Source: Clarkia xantiana subsp. parviflora
Lineage: Eukaryota; Streptophyta; Magnoliopsida; Myrtales; Onagraceae
NCBI GenBank assembly: GCA_036873135.1
Contig: JAPTYO010000008.1
Location: forward strand, 41,144,819 to 41,208,818
Direction: 5' to 3'
DNA: 64,000 nucleotides
The notes below the pieces were generated by a model that did no database searches, was not told the DNA's origin, and worked only from the letters and a program-made list of their open reading frames with translations. Of this stretch, positions 10,578 to 22,150 are shown piece after piece. How positions within the stretch are numbered: the first letter of the stretch is position 1; every line of letters starts with the position of its first letter. The translations under genes and the position numbers were made by a program.

Positions 10578-12343
10578 TTGGATTCTGAGTCGGATACTGA
10601 GCCAAGGTATTGGTCGGAGCCTGATTCGAGCTTGGAATTTCTCACTGCCTTTGATTTAGGTCTCGCTGCTTTGTCGGAGAACTATTTGACTAGGTCCGAC
10701 TATAATGAGCATGTCACCTTAGGCGACATCTGTCCTTTAGACGAGCCTTTGTATCCCTTCCTCCCTTCTTTGGGAAACACTCGCCAGTCAGTGACAGAGC
10801 CTCCCAGGGGGAAGGTTGTTGTCTATCCTTCCCAGATTCGGTTTGGGTTGCGCCTGCCTTATTGCGATGAGCTTGTAGAATTGAGTAGATTCTTTAGGAT
10901 CTCCCCTGTGAACCTTGCCCCCAGTGCTATTCGCGTCTGGGTGGGTTTCCGGGTGCTATGTCAGTGGTACTCCTGGAAGTACTCCTTAGTCTTGTTCCGG
11001 TGCTTCTTCCGATTTCAGTATCAGAAGAAGGTAGGCTTCGCGAGTTTTGTGACTCGCTATCCTTCCCTCAAAGATTCCCGATTTGCTGATTTCGGGTTGA
11101 GCGGAGTTGAGTGGAATACTTCTCTTCGTTTCGTGGTTCGGAGCGATAACTCAGCGAGCCATTGGGCCAAACATTATTTCTTTATCACGGATCGATACGT
11201 TACCTGGCCGGTTCTGAATGAGGACCGATCAGACGGCTGACCTGCCTTTGGGGAGTTCTCTTCTGTGGACTTAGAGACTATGAAGACTATCTACGAGAGC
11301 CACAAGACCCAGTCTTACTGCCCTGTGTCCTTGGTGACCGAGACAGACCTCTATGAGGCAGGGATTAGTTTGACTCCTCTCTCCGGGGATTCGGTATGTT
11401 ACTTAGTCTTCTCATCTACATTTATTTTCTGTCTTTCCCTTGTAGGTTGGTTTCACGGGAAAACGTATAACGTGCAGGCGGCGCCGGTTGATTTGAGCAA
11501 GAGGAGGGCTCCTTCTAGCTCTACTCCGAAGAAATCCCCTATGCCTGGGAAGACGTTGGGGCCTCTGGTATATTTCTTTCTTCCTTCTCTTATGGTATAC
11601 TTGTGTTTTTTCTCATATTGTCTTCCTTGTGCTGTTAAGGCACTCTCGTTTGGTGACCGAGAGAGTCGTCTCTGTGGGCAAGGGCTCTGGACATTCTAAG
11701 TCCAAGTCACAAAGGTCCGACTCTGAGGCCGGGGCCTCGGCTGTCAAGAGGAAGAAGGCGGCAGATCCTCCTCCCCCTGGTGTTCGTCCTCCGACGCTGT
11801 CTCGCGACAAAGAGATAGTGGTCGAAGAGGCACCTTCCCGGGCTGATAAAGGGAACCGGCCCGTTGGCCATGGTGGGGTGGTTACTGATTCTCCATCTCC
11901 TGCCCCCCAGCCGAGGGCACGGTCTTCAGGTTCGTTTTTTCTTTATGTCATTGATGCTTCTATGCTTGTGTTTTTCTTTACTTTGCTTTCTTTGTATAGG
12001 TGGGCCTCCGGCTTTGAGTCGGAAGGACTTTATGCGCCTTACTGACGAGGATATCGTGGGAGCTGAGTGGACTCCCTTTGCTGGATTGAAGGAGTTCCAC
12101 TTTGACAGCGGTTCCTCCTTGCGCACCCCGGAGGTTGGCATTCGGGTACTTCGCGGTGCCATCGCTCCTGGTGATCGTGTTCCTCAGCCTAAGACCCCTA
12201 AGGAGACCCGGCGCTTCATCCAGGGGGTGTTATCCCGCTATGTTCCTATAAGTGGTGTTTCTCTTCCTTTTCTTCTTTTATGTGATTGCTTGCTAAGTCA
12301 CTTATCCCTTGTTGAATTTCCAGGGTATGTCCGACATGGTGAA
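10578..12343 (+). pseudogene. Element A antisense gene, 5' part (Transposase_28-like)
   Basis: Plus-strand gene inside minus-strand element A. 10578-11240 encodes a domain with GLRLPYCDELVELSRFF, APSAIRVWVGFRVLC and WKYSLVLFRCFFRF, resembling the plant 'putative gypsy type transposon' family (Pfam Transposase_28). It is homologous to the D gene at 13535-16370 (AIRVW.(A/G)F.VLC shared). The frame passes through intron-like gaps: 11394-11477 (GTATGT...GTGCAG, 84 bp, frame kept) and about 11932-11999 (GTTCG...TATAG). A stop after DRSDG (about 11238) and frame changes suggest decay. The gene is interrupted at 12343 by element D and resumes at 22821. Function unknown. Confidence 0.65.
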
Positions 12344-13012
12344 TGTTGGATCACGGTGGGAACTCCGATACGGTCTTGACGGAAATCCATAATCCTTCGC
12401 TCCACGTAATCCTGCAAGAGGGGAATAGACCAGGCGGTGACCCAGAATCCCTCTCCGATGCTTAAATGAGTAACTCGATAAAAATGGCACGCAAGAGTAT
12501 GAGTATGTAAAAGTGTCCCTGATCTGAGGTAACTTCTGCCTTTTTATAGGAGAGGAGTTACCCCAGTTACCTGATGAACCGCTGGGGCAGTTAGCCTACG
12601 TTCCGCTTATCTCGGCCACGATCCCGCTTATCTCGGCCACTTTCCGCTTATCTCGGCTACGATCCCGCTTATCTCGGCCACGTTCCGCTTATCTCGGCCA
12701 CTACTCTGATAGTGGGCGTGTTTCTCGGCCTCAACCTCTGATAGCAAGTCCCGACCAGTATCGGGACTCCAGAGTTATCTCATTTGGTCACCGTTGGGGC
12801 CCCTCGTCATCGTGACAGGGCCAACATTCTCGGGGATTCAACATCGGGGCCTACTTAAAGGCATCTCATCAGGAGCATCCAGCTCGCATATCTGGGGCGA
12901 CCTTGTCGGGACCCTTCAACATCGGGCTTCTTGACCTCTTCCAGGGCCCAGTGGGCCTATTCACCGTTTACTCATTGTTAAGGGGCCTAACGGCTGTAGC
13001 AAAACCCATCAT
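12344..13012 (-). repeat. Element D 3' LTR
   Basis: 669 bp, TG...CA. Contains a tandem array of about 22-bp units with core CTTATCTCGGCCAC at 12600-12705 and a minus-strand TATA box (plus strand TTTTTATAGG near 12540). Matches 22151-22820. Confidence 0.95.
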
Positions 13013-13032
13013 TTGCCCCCAAGACATGAGGG
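13013..13032 (-). other. Element D polypurine tract
   Basis: On the minus strand this reads CATGTCTTGGGGGCAAA directly before the 3' LTR; the same tract precedes the 3' LTR of element B at about 43511-43527. It would prime plus-strand DNA synthesis. Confidence 0.8.
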
Positions 13033-13375
13033 ATTTACAGTTCGTCGTGTCTTTAAACTCCCGACCTCCCGGTATCGGTATCGGAGGCTTTTCCCTTGAC
13101 AAAATTTATTGACACGGATCTTCTCGTCCACGATTCCTCGATACCTCAAGGATAGTCACCAAATCCGAGAAGACTCCTCGGTTACTCGGCCATTAAATGC
13201 GGCGGGTGGCGAAGCGACGGTTCTGGCACCCGTGCCTGATTTTTCTGAAAAAGTACTTTTCAGGCCGTTTCATCATTAACGTCTCTTTCCATTCTACCCC
13301 CTTTTATCTCAACGGCTCGGATTGAAACGTTTCACCTTCGACGGTCTAGATTAGAATGTCCTTTCAACTATCCCT

Positions 13376-13390
13376 TCTCCTATAAAACCG
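13376..13390 (+). promoter_or_regulatory. TATA box of the element D antisense gene
   Basis: CTCCTATAAAACC about 150 bp upstream of the antisense ATG at 13535. The same box, CTATAAAACC, is kept at the matching place in element B (plus coordinates about 43136-43146, minus strand). Conservation in two insertions supports a real promoter facing against gag-pol. Confidence 0.65.
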
Positions 13391-13534
13391 TAAATTCTGG
13401 GCATTGTTCTTCTTTACCGTTTCTGCGATTTCAAAAGCTCTGCAACTTCGAAAGCTCAAGTTCTTCTTCGACTTCCTGTTTTTCAATCAGTCTTCCAGCG
13501 ACCGTTAAGATCATCCCTTTTGCTTCGATTCATC

Positions 13535-16370
13535 ATGTCTGGTAAGACTTCCTTCTCTGATGTTAGCGTAGCTTTTCCTTTGTTTTTGATCAGTTTGCTT
13601 GTATTTTTCCGAAAACCCACCACGCCTTTTCCTGCCATGGCTAATTTTCAGACAGCGGATCCAATTCTGAGGGTAGAAAACCCTTAAACTTCGATTACGC
13701 TCCCAATGAAATCTCGGTGACTGCCTATGATGCAGCTCTCCGAGAAGGATGCATTACCTCAACCTGGGAGCCTCGCCTTCCTTATTCTCGCTACCGTGCC
13801 TCGGGCGACCCTGTGGTCACTCGTCCCGAGGTAGGGGAGGTATTTGTCTCCACCGGACAGATATCGGCAGGGATCCGATTCCCCTTCTGCGGTAATTTGG
13901 TTGAGATGTGCGCCCATTACAAGACGCATCCGACTACCTTCTCCCCCCACGCCATCCGCGTGTGGAATGCTTTCCAAGTCCTCTGCTTCCGCCAAAAGTG
14001 GGTTTACAGCCTCCAACTCTTCCGAACCTTCTACGGAATGAAGTGCAACGAGGCTGGGGTTTGCGCCTTCTATCCTCGGATGCCAAAATGGAATAAGCAG
14101 CAGCTTGCACGGTGCAGTTGGACCAGCCACCTGGAAGGTTGTCAAGGGTGGGGGGCTCCTTATTGACACGGGGTCCAACAACAGTGGGTGGAAGAGGAGC
14201 TACATCTTCATTAAGAATAGTTCTATCCTATGGCCCCGATGGGAGGTTGAAGCGGACTCTCCTCCCGCTTATCACACCTATTCTGATGAAGAATTCCAAA
14301 TCCTTCACTGCATCCAGCTTTACCGTTGGGGGGAATCTTACACTCCCCTCGACGCTAACTCCCTCAAGGAGCGGGACCTGGTGGACGCCGGGATCCGCCT
14401 CCTCGATACGATCTCCGGGGGTCAACTCCACGACGGCCCCTCCAATATGGTTCCTTGGGTAATATTTCTGATCATGTCTCTGTTTTCCATTGTTTGCAGC
14501 TAAGAAGGTATCACTGCTGACCAATCTCCTCCTTAAGCAGGGAGAGACCGACGCTGTCCAGCGCCCCGCGCGGAAGAGGAAGTCGGCAAAGAAGGCCACC
14601 GCTTCGTCGGGATCTCCCTCCGCGGAGAGGACTAAGCGGACCCGAGTAGAGGAGATGGACAGGCTCTTCAATGTCCAGAATGCTGAAGAAGGTAAACAGC
14701 TCCGCCTAGCTATTAAATGGTACAGGAAGCAAGTTCCTAAGGAGTTAATCCCCTCCAGCAAGGAGGCCAGAATCAAAGAGATCAAACGCACCCTCCGAGG
14801 GGAAACTCCCCGCATCCTCAAGGCGGGTTACTACAACTACCACGGGACAGACCAATACCTCTCTCGGCGCGTCATTTGGTGTAAGGATCCTGACCAACTT
14901 CCTAACTATCTTTCTGAAGCATCTCGTCCTCTAGGTGCAGGTCAATCGGGAGCTCAGTCGGGGGCTGGAGCTTCAGCAGGGGCACCACTTTTTGGTGCTC
15001 CAGTTGGAGAGGGTCTCCCTCAACTTCCTGCCCCGATGGGATCGGGGGCTGAAGAAACCCCGACAGGCGATCAGTTTCGTCGGGTGGAAGATCTGGACTC
15101 CTCCGAGGATACAGACGAGGGCCTTGCCTTAATTCGTCGTCGGGGAACGAGGCAGTCCCCACTGAAGCTAACCTCCAGGGGGCTGCCCCCCTCGCCTCCT
15201 TCGCAGCAGCATTCGCCCATCCACAGCTTGACTCCCTCTGGGTCCCAGGGCGACTCGGAGATGCGCACCTCCACGACTACAGTCGGTCCTCCTCCTCTCC
15301 CCTTGGACGGGAGCTTCTACAAGGTCTACGACCCCGACCAGAAGGCGGCTCCCTGGACCCCGATCCAGACGCTGCAAGGAGTACAGCTCCGACAGGGTGA
15401 TACATACCCGGAGCTGGGTCTTCATCTGGTGGCAGGCTCGGTTCTGCTGTCTCTGAGGCTTCCGCTCTCCCTGGATCGAGAGGACGTCCGCGCGGATATC
15501 CGTGGAATGGATATTCGTCGGGTGGAGGTAAAGTTCCTATTTTCACTCTTTAATCGATAAAGCAGGATATTCATGTGCTAACCTTTTCCGCTTTTCTTCG
15601 CAGGAGATGGCGGACATAAACGCTGTTTCGGGTACATTCTGGCCTTCGAGGAGGCTCTGGAGCAGGAGCGGGCCAAGGGGGCTCCCGCGGTTGTAGCTAA
15701 GCTCGAGGAGGATCTCGCCGCCTCCGAGTCTTCGAGAGGAAAATTGGCTAAGGAGCAAGCCATCCTTAATCGAAAGACTCGGGACCTCCAAAAGCGGGTT
15801 CAGGACTTCGAGGGGCTGCTGAAGCGGGAGCAGCAGGAGCGGAAAATGGATGCGGAGGCTCGGGACAAACTTGTCCTCGAGAAGAAAGCTCTGGAAGACG
15901 CCAAGGCGAGACTGGAGCGGGAACTTGCTGAGGTCCCTGCCAAACTGGCCGAGGCTGAAACCAAGGGTGAAACCAAGGGTCGGGAAGATTATCGGGGCTC
16001 TGAGGACTTCCAAGCTGACGCGGTGAAATTCTGCACTGCGGAGGTGGAGAAAACCCTCTTCAATGTGGTCGAGAAGCTCCATTTGGAGTATGGCGACGCC
16101 ATTAACTTTGACAAGTCTGCGACTCTCGCCCCCTTTGCGAAGAGGTATTTCGACCTCTCGGAGGAAAGTGATGAGGGCAACACCCCCGCGGTTGTTGAAG
16201 ACGTGGCGGAGCTTCCAAGTGCCGATCTCCCGACAGTTGATCCCCCGATAATCGACCCTCCAGCAGCTGAACCTTCATCGACTGGCCTCCAAGGGTCTGA
16301 TCCTATGGAGCCTTCTGCCACAGATCTCGTGGATCCTACTCCCGCCGATGCTGACGAGGACCAAGCTTAA
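13535..16370 (+). CDS. Element D antisense gene, spliced, Transposase_28-like with coiled coil
   Basis: Plus-strand gene opposite to the element's gag-pol. Exon 1 is only ATGTCTG (13535-13541); intron 13542-13651 (GTAAGA...TTTCAG) joins in frame to exon 2 from 13652. Exon 2 has GIRFPFCGNLVEMC and HAIRVWNAFQVLC (about 13870-13990), shared with element A. A frame change near 14130 is probably a lesion. A second intron ends at 14499 (TTTGCAG), with donor at 14459 or near 14421; a third is 15528-15603 (GTAAAG...TCGCAG), after which the frame is off by one, perhaps another lesion. The C terminus has a basic stretch (KRKSAKK), a Gly/Ala- and Pro-rich linker, a long coiled coil (about 15640-15960) and an acidic Pro-rich tail to TAA at 16368. 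Function unknown. Confidence 0.62.
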
Positions 16371-16934
16371 TGCCCTATCTTTATAGTCCTTGTAATTTCT
16401 CTCTTTGTAATGACTCCTCGGGCCTTTGAGCCCTCTCAAATATCAAACTATCTTAGTTCCGATTTATCGTTGCACTTCTTAAAGCGACTTAACTATGCCA
16501 CTTAAGGCGATTCAACACGTCACCTAAGACATTTCAGCACATCACTTAAGACGATTTAGCCCACACCACTTAAGGCGATTTAATTGTGCCAACTAAGGCA
16601 ATTCAATTCGCACCACCTAAGGCGACTTAGCCAGACTTAGAATAAATCTAAGAACCACGCACCACTTAAGGCAACTTTGCCACTTAAGGCCATTTACTTG
16701 CACCAATTAAGGCGACTTAACAACACTTAGAATAAATCTAAGAACAATCTGATCAGAAGCAACCTCTTTATTCATTGATGGCTCAAAATCTACTTACGTC
16801 GAATCAAACGATAGATAACTTGCACTACTTAAGGCGACTTAATAACATCGTGCACTACTTAAGGCGACTTAATAACATCGCGCACCACTTAAGGCGACTT
16901 AATAACATCGTGCACCACTGAAGGCGACTTAACA
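16371..16934. repeat. Element D tandem-repeat zone between antisense gene and integrase
   Basis: From about 16480 many units of about 20-30 bp built on CACTTAAGGCGACTTAA, some with AATAACATCGTGCAC spacers, repeat in direct order. Element B has the same family of units at 41744-42215. The zone lies between the 3' ends of two convergent genes. 16371-16480 is probably the antisense gene's 3' untranslated region. Confidence 0.85.
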
Positions 16935-18025
16935 TTAAACATGACATTTCTTCAAGTGTTCACCACTGAAAGAATGCTTTAATACTCTGCCATCGAGGTC
17001 TTCCAACTTGTACGCATTTGGAGCTGGCATCCCCACGGCCTTATAAGGTCCTTCCCATTTTGGCGACATCTTGTTGATCCGATCCAAAAGAGTAAATTCG
17101 TTCCGACGCCACACCAATTCCCCGACAAAGAACTGTCGAGACTTGACTCGTCGATTATAATATCGGGCCGTTGCCAAGCGCATCCGAGCCTGGGCCTCCT
17201 CGGCACTCCGCCTCTTCTCTTCGACCAAGTCCAAGTCCAGACGCCTCATTTCATCATTCGACAGAGGTTCGTAATACCTCGTCCTATGGGATGCCACAGC
17301 TACTTCGACGGGAGCAACTGCCTCCGTGCCATAGACGAGGCCAAACAGAGTCTCTCCGGTCGATCTTTTGGGTGTTGTTCTAACAGCCCAAAGTACGTTT
17401 TCCAGCTCGTCCAGCCATTCGCCCTTCAAGGCGTAGACCCTCTTCTTCAGGCCGTCCATCACGATCTTGTTGGCTGACTCCACTTGTCCATTGGTTTGAG
17501 CATGACGGACATAGACTGTCCGATTCTCAATTTTCAGTTCCTCCAAGTACTCCTTCCACTGGGCCCCGTTGAACGGAGGGCCATTATCACTGAGCACCAC
17601 CTTGGGGATCCCGTATCGGGATATGATATGGTCTGGAGAAACTTGACGATTTGGTTCCCCGTTGTCTTGGCCAATGCCTTAGCTTCTATCCATTTTGAGA
17701 AATAATCAATGGCTACAAGCAAATATTTGCACTGACCTTTTGCTTGTGGAAGGGGTCCCACCAAGTCGATACCCCACTGCGCGAAGGGCCAAGCACTCTT
17801 GATGGACGTCAGATTAGCAGCCGGAGCCATGATATTCGGAGCATACCTCTGGCACGCGTCACAAGATCGAACTAACATCGTCGCCTCCTTGCTCATCGAA
17901 GGCCAGTAATAGCCCAAGTTCAGCACTTTCCTTGTAATGGATCGGGCCCCTTCGTGACAGGCCGCGACCCCTTCGTGCACCTCCCTAAGAATCCGATTCG
18001 CGTCGGCCTCAGCCACACATTTCAA
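16935..18025 (-). pseudogene. Element D integrase, frameshifted
   Basis: 18025-17534 carries the zinc-binding start (HEGVAACH, then CDACQRYA) and the first catalytic region (WGIDLVGPLP, FSKWIEAKAL). A small deletion after FLQT near 17620 shifts the frame; 17600-16935 continues with LSDNGPPFNGAQ (second Asp), TNGQVESANK (Glu), and the C-terminal part ending HSFSGEHLKKCHV. Integrates cDNA into the genome. Element B's copy shows the frame without this shift. Dead in this copy. Confidence 0.9.
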
Positions 18026-19697
18026 GTAAGGAGTTGAGAACCACCCCTTTTTGTATAGCTAGTTGTCCACCACCACGTAATTAACCGCGATCCGGCGTAT
18101 CCTGTCAGCTACTACTCCATCATCGGGGACTGCCCCCGTGGTCAAGTACGCGACTATTGGGGTAATCCAGGTGGGCTCCTCCTCCGCCAAGTGGTATTAA
18201 TACGAACCCTGCTTCTGATCCGTCTGAACTCGAAGAGCCATCACTGTACATTTCCCAAGTATTTTCCTTATTTGGCTGTTCTGATTGCTCTGCCATTTCT
18301 GGTTGTTCTGCTATCGGGACCTCCATGGTTGCCCCCTCTACAGGACCCGCTTCTTCCAGATCAGGGGCTGTAGACTCTGCTATGAAATTCGCCAACGCCT
18401 GACCTTTAATAGCCGTTCTCGGAGCAAAGTGAATACGGAACTCACTAAGCTCGACTACCCATTTCACTAATCTCCCCGACGCATCAGGTCGGTTCAAAAA
18501 ATGCTTCAAAGGCTGATTCGTCAATACAGTAATCTCATGTGCGTGGAAGTAAGGCCTCAGCTTCCGAGCAGTAATGATCAACGCAAAAAGATACTTCTCA
18601 ACGGCGGTATAATTCATTTCAGATTTGGCAAACGCCTTGCTTACATAATAAACCGGGACTTGGTTACCCTCGACAATCTTCACTAACACAGAGCTAATAG
18701 CAAACTCAGAAACAGCCAAATAAAGATAGAGCGGCTCGCCTGGAATCGGTTTCGCCAATGGTGTGAGGGTGCGGAGGTGCTGCTTGAGTGCCTGGAATGC
18801 CTCTTCACACTTGGCAGTCCACTCAAATTTCTTATTGGCCCTCAATACTTCAAAAAATGGCATGGATCGGTCACTTGCCTTAGACAGGAAGCGATTCATT
18901 GCAGCTAGTCGGCCATTCAGTACTTGCACCTCCCGATGATTTGTCGGAGACTGCATCTCCTCGATTGCCCTCAGCTTCTCGGGGTTCACCTCAATTCCCC
19001 TTTGGCTTACCATAAAGCCCAAAAACTTCCCCGAGTGTACTCCAAAGGTGCACTTGGCTGGGTTCAGACGAACTTGATGAAGCCTCATCCGCTCAAACGC
19101 CACCGCCAAATTGCTCACATGATCTTCTGCCTGTCGAGACTTTACCAGCATATCGTCCACGTAAGCCTCCATGGTTTTCCCCAGCATGTCTCCGAACAGC
19201 TTGTTCACCATCCTTTGATAAGTTGCCCTGGCATTAATCAATCCAAAAGGCATGACATCGTAGTGATAGATGTCACTATCAGCATAAAAGGCAGTGTGGG
19301 GGGCATCCTCCTTAGCCATCTTGATCTGATTATAGCCAGAGCAAGCATCCATGAAGCTCAGCAATTCATGTCCCGACGTAGCATCCACCAACTGATCGAT
19401 CCTCGGAAGCGGGTAACAATCCTTCGGGCAAGCCTTATTCAAGTCGCGGAAATCAACACACATCCGCCATTTCCCATTGCTCTTCTTCACCAGAACCAGG
19501 TTGTTGACCCAAGTCTGGAATCGGAGCTCCTTGATAAATCCAGCATCGAGCAACCTGCCCACCTCCTGCTGGATAGCAATCCTCTTGTCCGCGCCCATCG
19601 GACGCCTTTTCTGCGCGATAGGCTTGACCGCGGGGTCAATCTTCAACTCATGCACAATCACATTGGGGTTAATTCCTGGCATGTCACTCGGGGACTA
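18026..19697 (-). pseudogene. Element D reverse transcriptase and truncated RNase H
   Basis: RT on 19682-18260: KWRMCVDFRDLNKACPKD, SFMDACSGYNQI, MPFGLINA, and the catalytic YVDDMLVK (about 19150). VYYVSKAF and the RNase H-like part follow. The later dual RNase H starts at EMYSDGSSSSDGS (about 18230) but is cut after FVLIP: compared with element B about 0.4 kb is missing, and 18025-18180 is already the linker before integrase in another frame. A TAG at 19695-19697 separates it from the protease frame. Confidence 0.9.
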
Positions 19698-20393
19698 GGC
19701 AAACAGCTCCTTGAACTCCTTCAGCAGCTCAATCAATTCTCGGGCCCTCTCGTCGGACAGAGCGGACCCGATTTTCACCTTTCTCCGAGGTCCGTCAATC
19801 TCAACCTCCTTCAAATCCTCCATAGGGGCGGGACGCCCAAACTCCTCTCCGGGATCAGCATCGGTTTGGAGGATAGTCATAGCCTCCCGTCTTTTCCTTC
19901 GGGTGGCATTAACATAACATCTCCTGGAAGCCACCTGGTCGCCCTTGACCTCCCCGACTCCGTGGTCAGTCGGGAACTTCATCTTCTGGTGAACAGTCGA
20001 GGCAACTGCCATTAGCGGGTTGATGGTAGTTCTCCCGATAATCGCATTATAGGTTCCCGCGGACTCAACCACCACGAACTCCACATTCCTCCTTTCCACT
20101 TTCCACCCACTACCGAACTCCACTGGTAAGGTGATCATTCCCAATGGATAGAAGGTAGAACCAGAGAATCCAACCATCGGGAAGTTCACTTGCTTCAGGT
20201 CCTTCTTTGTTTTCCCTATGGCCTCCAGCGCATCCATAAACAGAATATTGGAGGAGCTCCCTCCATCAATCAAAATTCGCTTCATCTCGTATCCATCCAG
20301 GGTCACGACCAAAGCATCATCGTGTGGAGTCTCCACACCTACCAGGTCCTCCGCTGAAAAGGAAATCACCATCTATTCCTTCGCGCTCCGGGA
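19698..20393 (-). pseudogene. Element D retropepsin-like protease
   Basis: Contains ILIDGGSSSNILFMDA (about 20230-20290), a DGGSS active-site form usual in Tat elements in place of DTGAS, and VESAGTYNAIIGRTT (about 20020-20065), the second conserved protease strand. It cleaves the polyprotein. The frame is the same as gag and RT; stops at about 20370 and 20394 separate it from gag. Confidence 0.88.
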
Positions 20394-22112
20394 TCAGGAC
20401 CTCTTGCCCAGCACCACAGCAGCGGAAATTCTAGAGGCATAGACCTCCCGAGAGGCTGTAGTATCACCTCTTGCTGCCAATCCTCCATGAATCACATTAA
20501 TGGTGCCCCGCTTCTTCTTACGAGCACCAGAAGACTCCGGCTCGGATTTCTTCTTCCTTGGGGACCGATCGCGGGATCGGGAACGGGACCGCGATCGAGA
20601 TCGGGAGCGGGATCGACACGGCCTCTCAGCCACAAAATCCTTAAGCTTCCCCTTCTGGATCAGCTTTTCGATCTCCTTCTTCAACTCCCGACAATGATTA
20701 GTGTCGTGACCGCTAGCGCGGTGGAACCGACAGTAACGATCGGTGCGAGCTCCCAAAAATTCTCCTTCCTTCTTCGGGGGGTATCTGGAGATACCCTGTC
20801 GATCTATCACCGTTAATACCTCAACCATGGAACTATTGAGAGGAATGTGATAGTCCTCCCGCTTGTCCTTCCTCGGGGGACGTCTGTCCTCCGTTCGATC
20901 AGAACGGCCTCGACTCTGACTGCCCTCGGATTTATCCTTCCGCTTATGGTCATCCAATGGTTTGCACGACTGCTTCCCCTTATTTGACTTCGGAGGATCA
21001 AGCTCTCCAGCAGCTATCTTCGACTCCTGCACATCGATTTGCTGGTTTACCCTCGTCTGTAATGCCTCCATGCTCCACACGGCCTTTGCGGCCACACTAT
21101 GCATCAGGTCGGAACCATAGGGGGCTGTCAGGCTCCGAAGGAAGGTGCGGATAGTCTCTCCCTCCGATATCTCCTCATCGATCTCGGCCACACTTGCAGT
21201 GTACCGCTGGTAATAATGCGCCAACGATTCGTCGGGCCTCTGCACCACCTGGGCCAGGGACCTCACGCTCTTCAAGAGGCGCCGACGACCCTGGTACTGC
21301 TGAATAAAACGATCGTGCATATCAGCCCAGCTGGAGATGCACCATGGGGGCAAGCTGAAGAACCACGTCAGAGCCCTTTCTCCCAATGTGGCCGGGAACA
21401 GCACACACACGGTATCATCATCGGGGGCTCTTCCCAAACAGGCCATGACATGCTTCTGGACATGGCGAACGGGATCTCCCTCGCCATCATACTCCTTAAT
21501 TGTGGGGATACCCAGCCCTGGCGGGGTGAAGGTGTCTATTAATCGGGGAACAAAGGGATGGGTGGATCGATCCCTCAGTTCCGACATCATCTGCTTCTGA
21601 TCCCCCATGCAAATGTTCACGATCTTCACCACCTGGTCGGGGGTGATGGGACCATTAAGGGGAATAGTCCTATGCTGCACCGGTCCAGGCCCATCGATCA
21701 CAAATCGCTCCGACTGAGCGGGCTCCTTGCCCTTGTCCCGGTTTCTAGGTTGGGCCTCTTGTACATTCTGATCCTCCCTCGGCGGAGGCGGAGGCACCTC
21801 CTCCTTCCTCTTGGCAGCCTCTCTCCGCTCTAGGAAAGCCTCCATGGCCTCCAAGAACATCGGCATGGCATCCGCCACAGCCTTCGTCAGGTCCGCGTTT
21901 GGAGGAGCATCCTCCTCCTTATTCTCTTTGTGTTGAGTAGTATCCTTAGGAACTTCATTGTGCCCCCCTATTCGGGAAACCTCAGCAGGGGGATTTTGGT
22001 CCACAGCACGCTCCGGCACCCCAGAATTCAGAGTTCCAGCAGGGTGACGGGAACCACCGGATTGTCCTTGCTTTTTCTGCTTGCCAGCCGCCATTGAACG
22101 AGTAGAAGTCAT
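20394..22112 (-). pseudogene. Element D Gag with RS-rich tail
   Basis: Starts MTSTRSMAAGKQ at 22112, about 40 bp after the PBS. Capsid region includes IPTIKEYDGEGDPVRHV, LTWFFSLPP, DRFIQQYQGRRRLL and DESLAHYYQRYTASV (about 21640-21190). The nucleocapsid knuckle is a C..H....H....C form, YCRFHRASGHDTNHC (about 20730-20690). Directly after it comes an arginine-serine repeat (RSRSRSRSRS, about 20640-20570) and RGTINVIHGG. Gag packages the RNA into particles. It ends at a TGA (20394) that is CGA in element B. 572 codons. Confidence 0.9.
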
Positions 22113-22132
22113 TTTTGGCTTTCCGTTACGCT

Positions 22133-22150
22133 TCCCACAGACGGCGCCAA
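22133..22150 (-). other. Element D primer-binding site
   Basis: Minus strand TTGGCGCCGTCTGTGG directly after the 5' LTR. TGGCGCC is typical of the Athila/Tat group, generally assigned to the 3' end of tRNA-Asp. Confidence 0.88.

Noticed and set aside
12302..12490. Short minus-strand frame across the D LTR border (similar at 22109-22297)
   Set aside because: Follows the LTR sequence and appears twice for that reason.
18924..20015. 363-residue plus-strand open frame
   Set aside because: It lies antiparallel to the D protease-RT in a fixed frame relation; its counterpart opposite element B (38142-39158) is the same mirror. Composition and lack of any domain mark it as a shadow of the RT coding strand.
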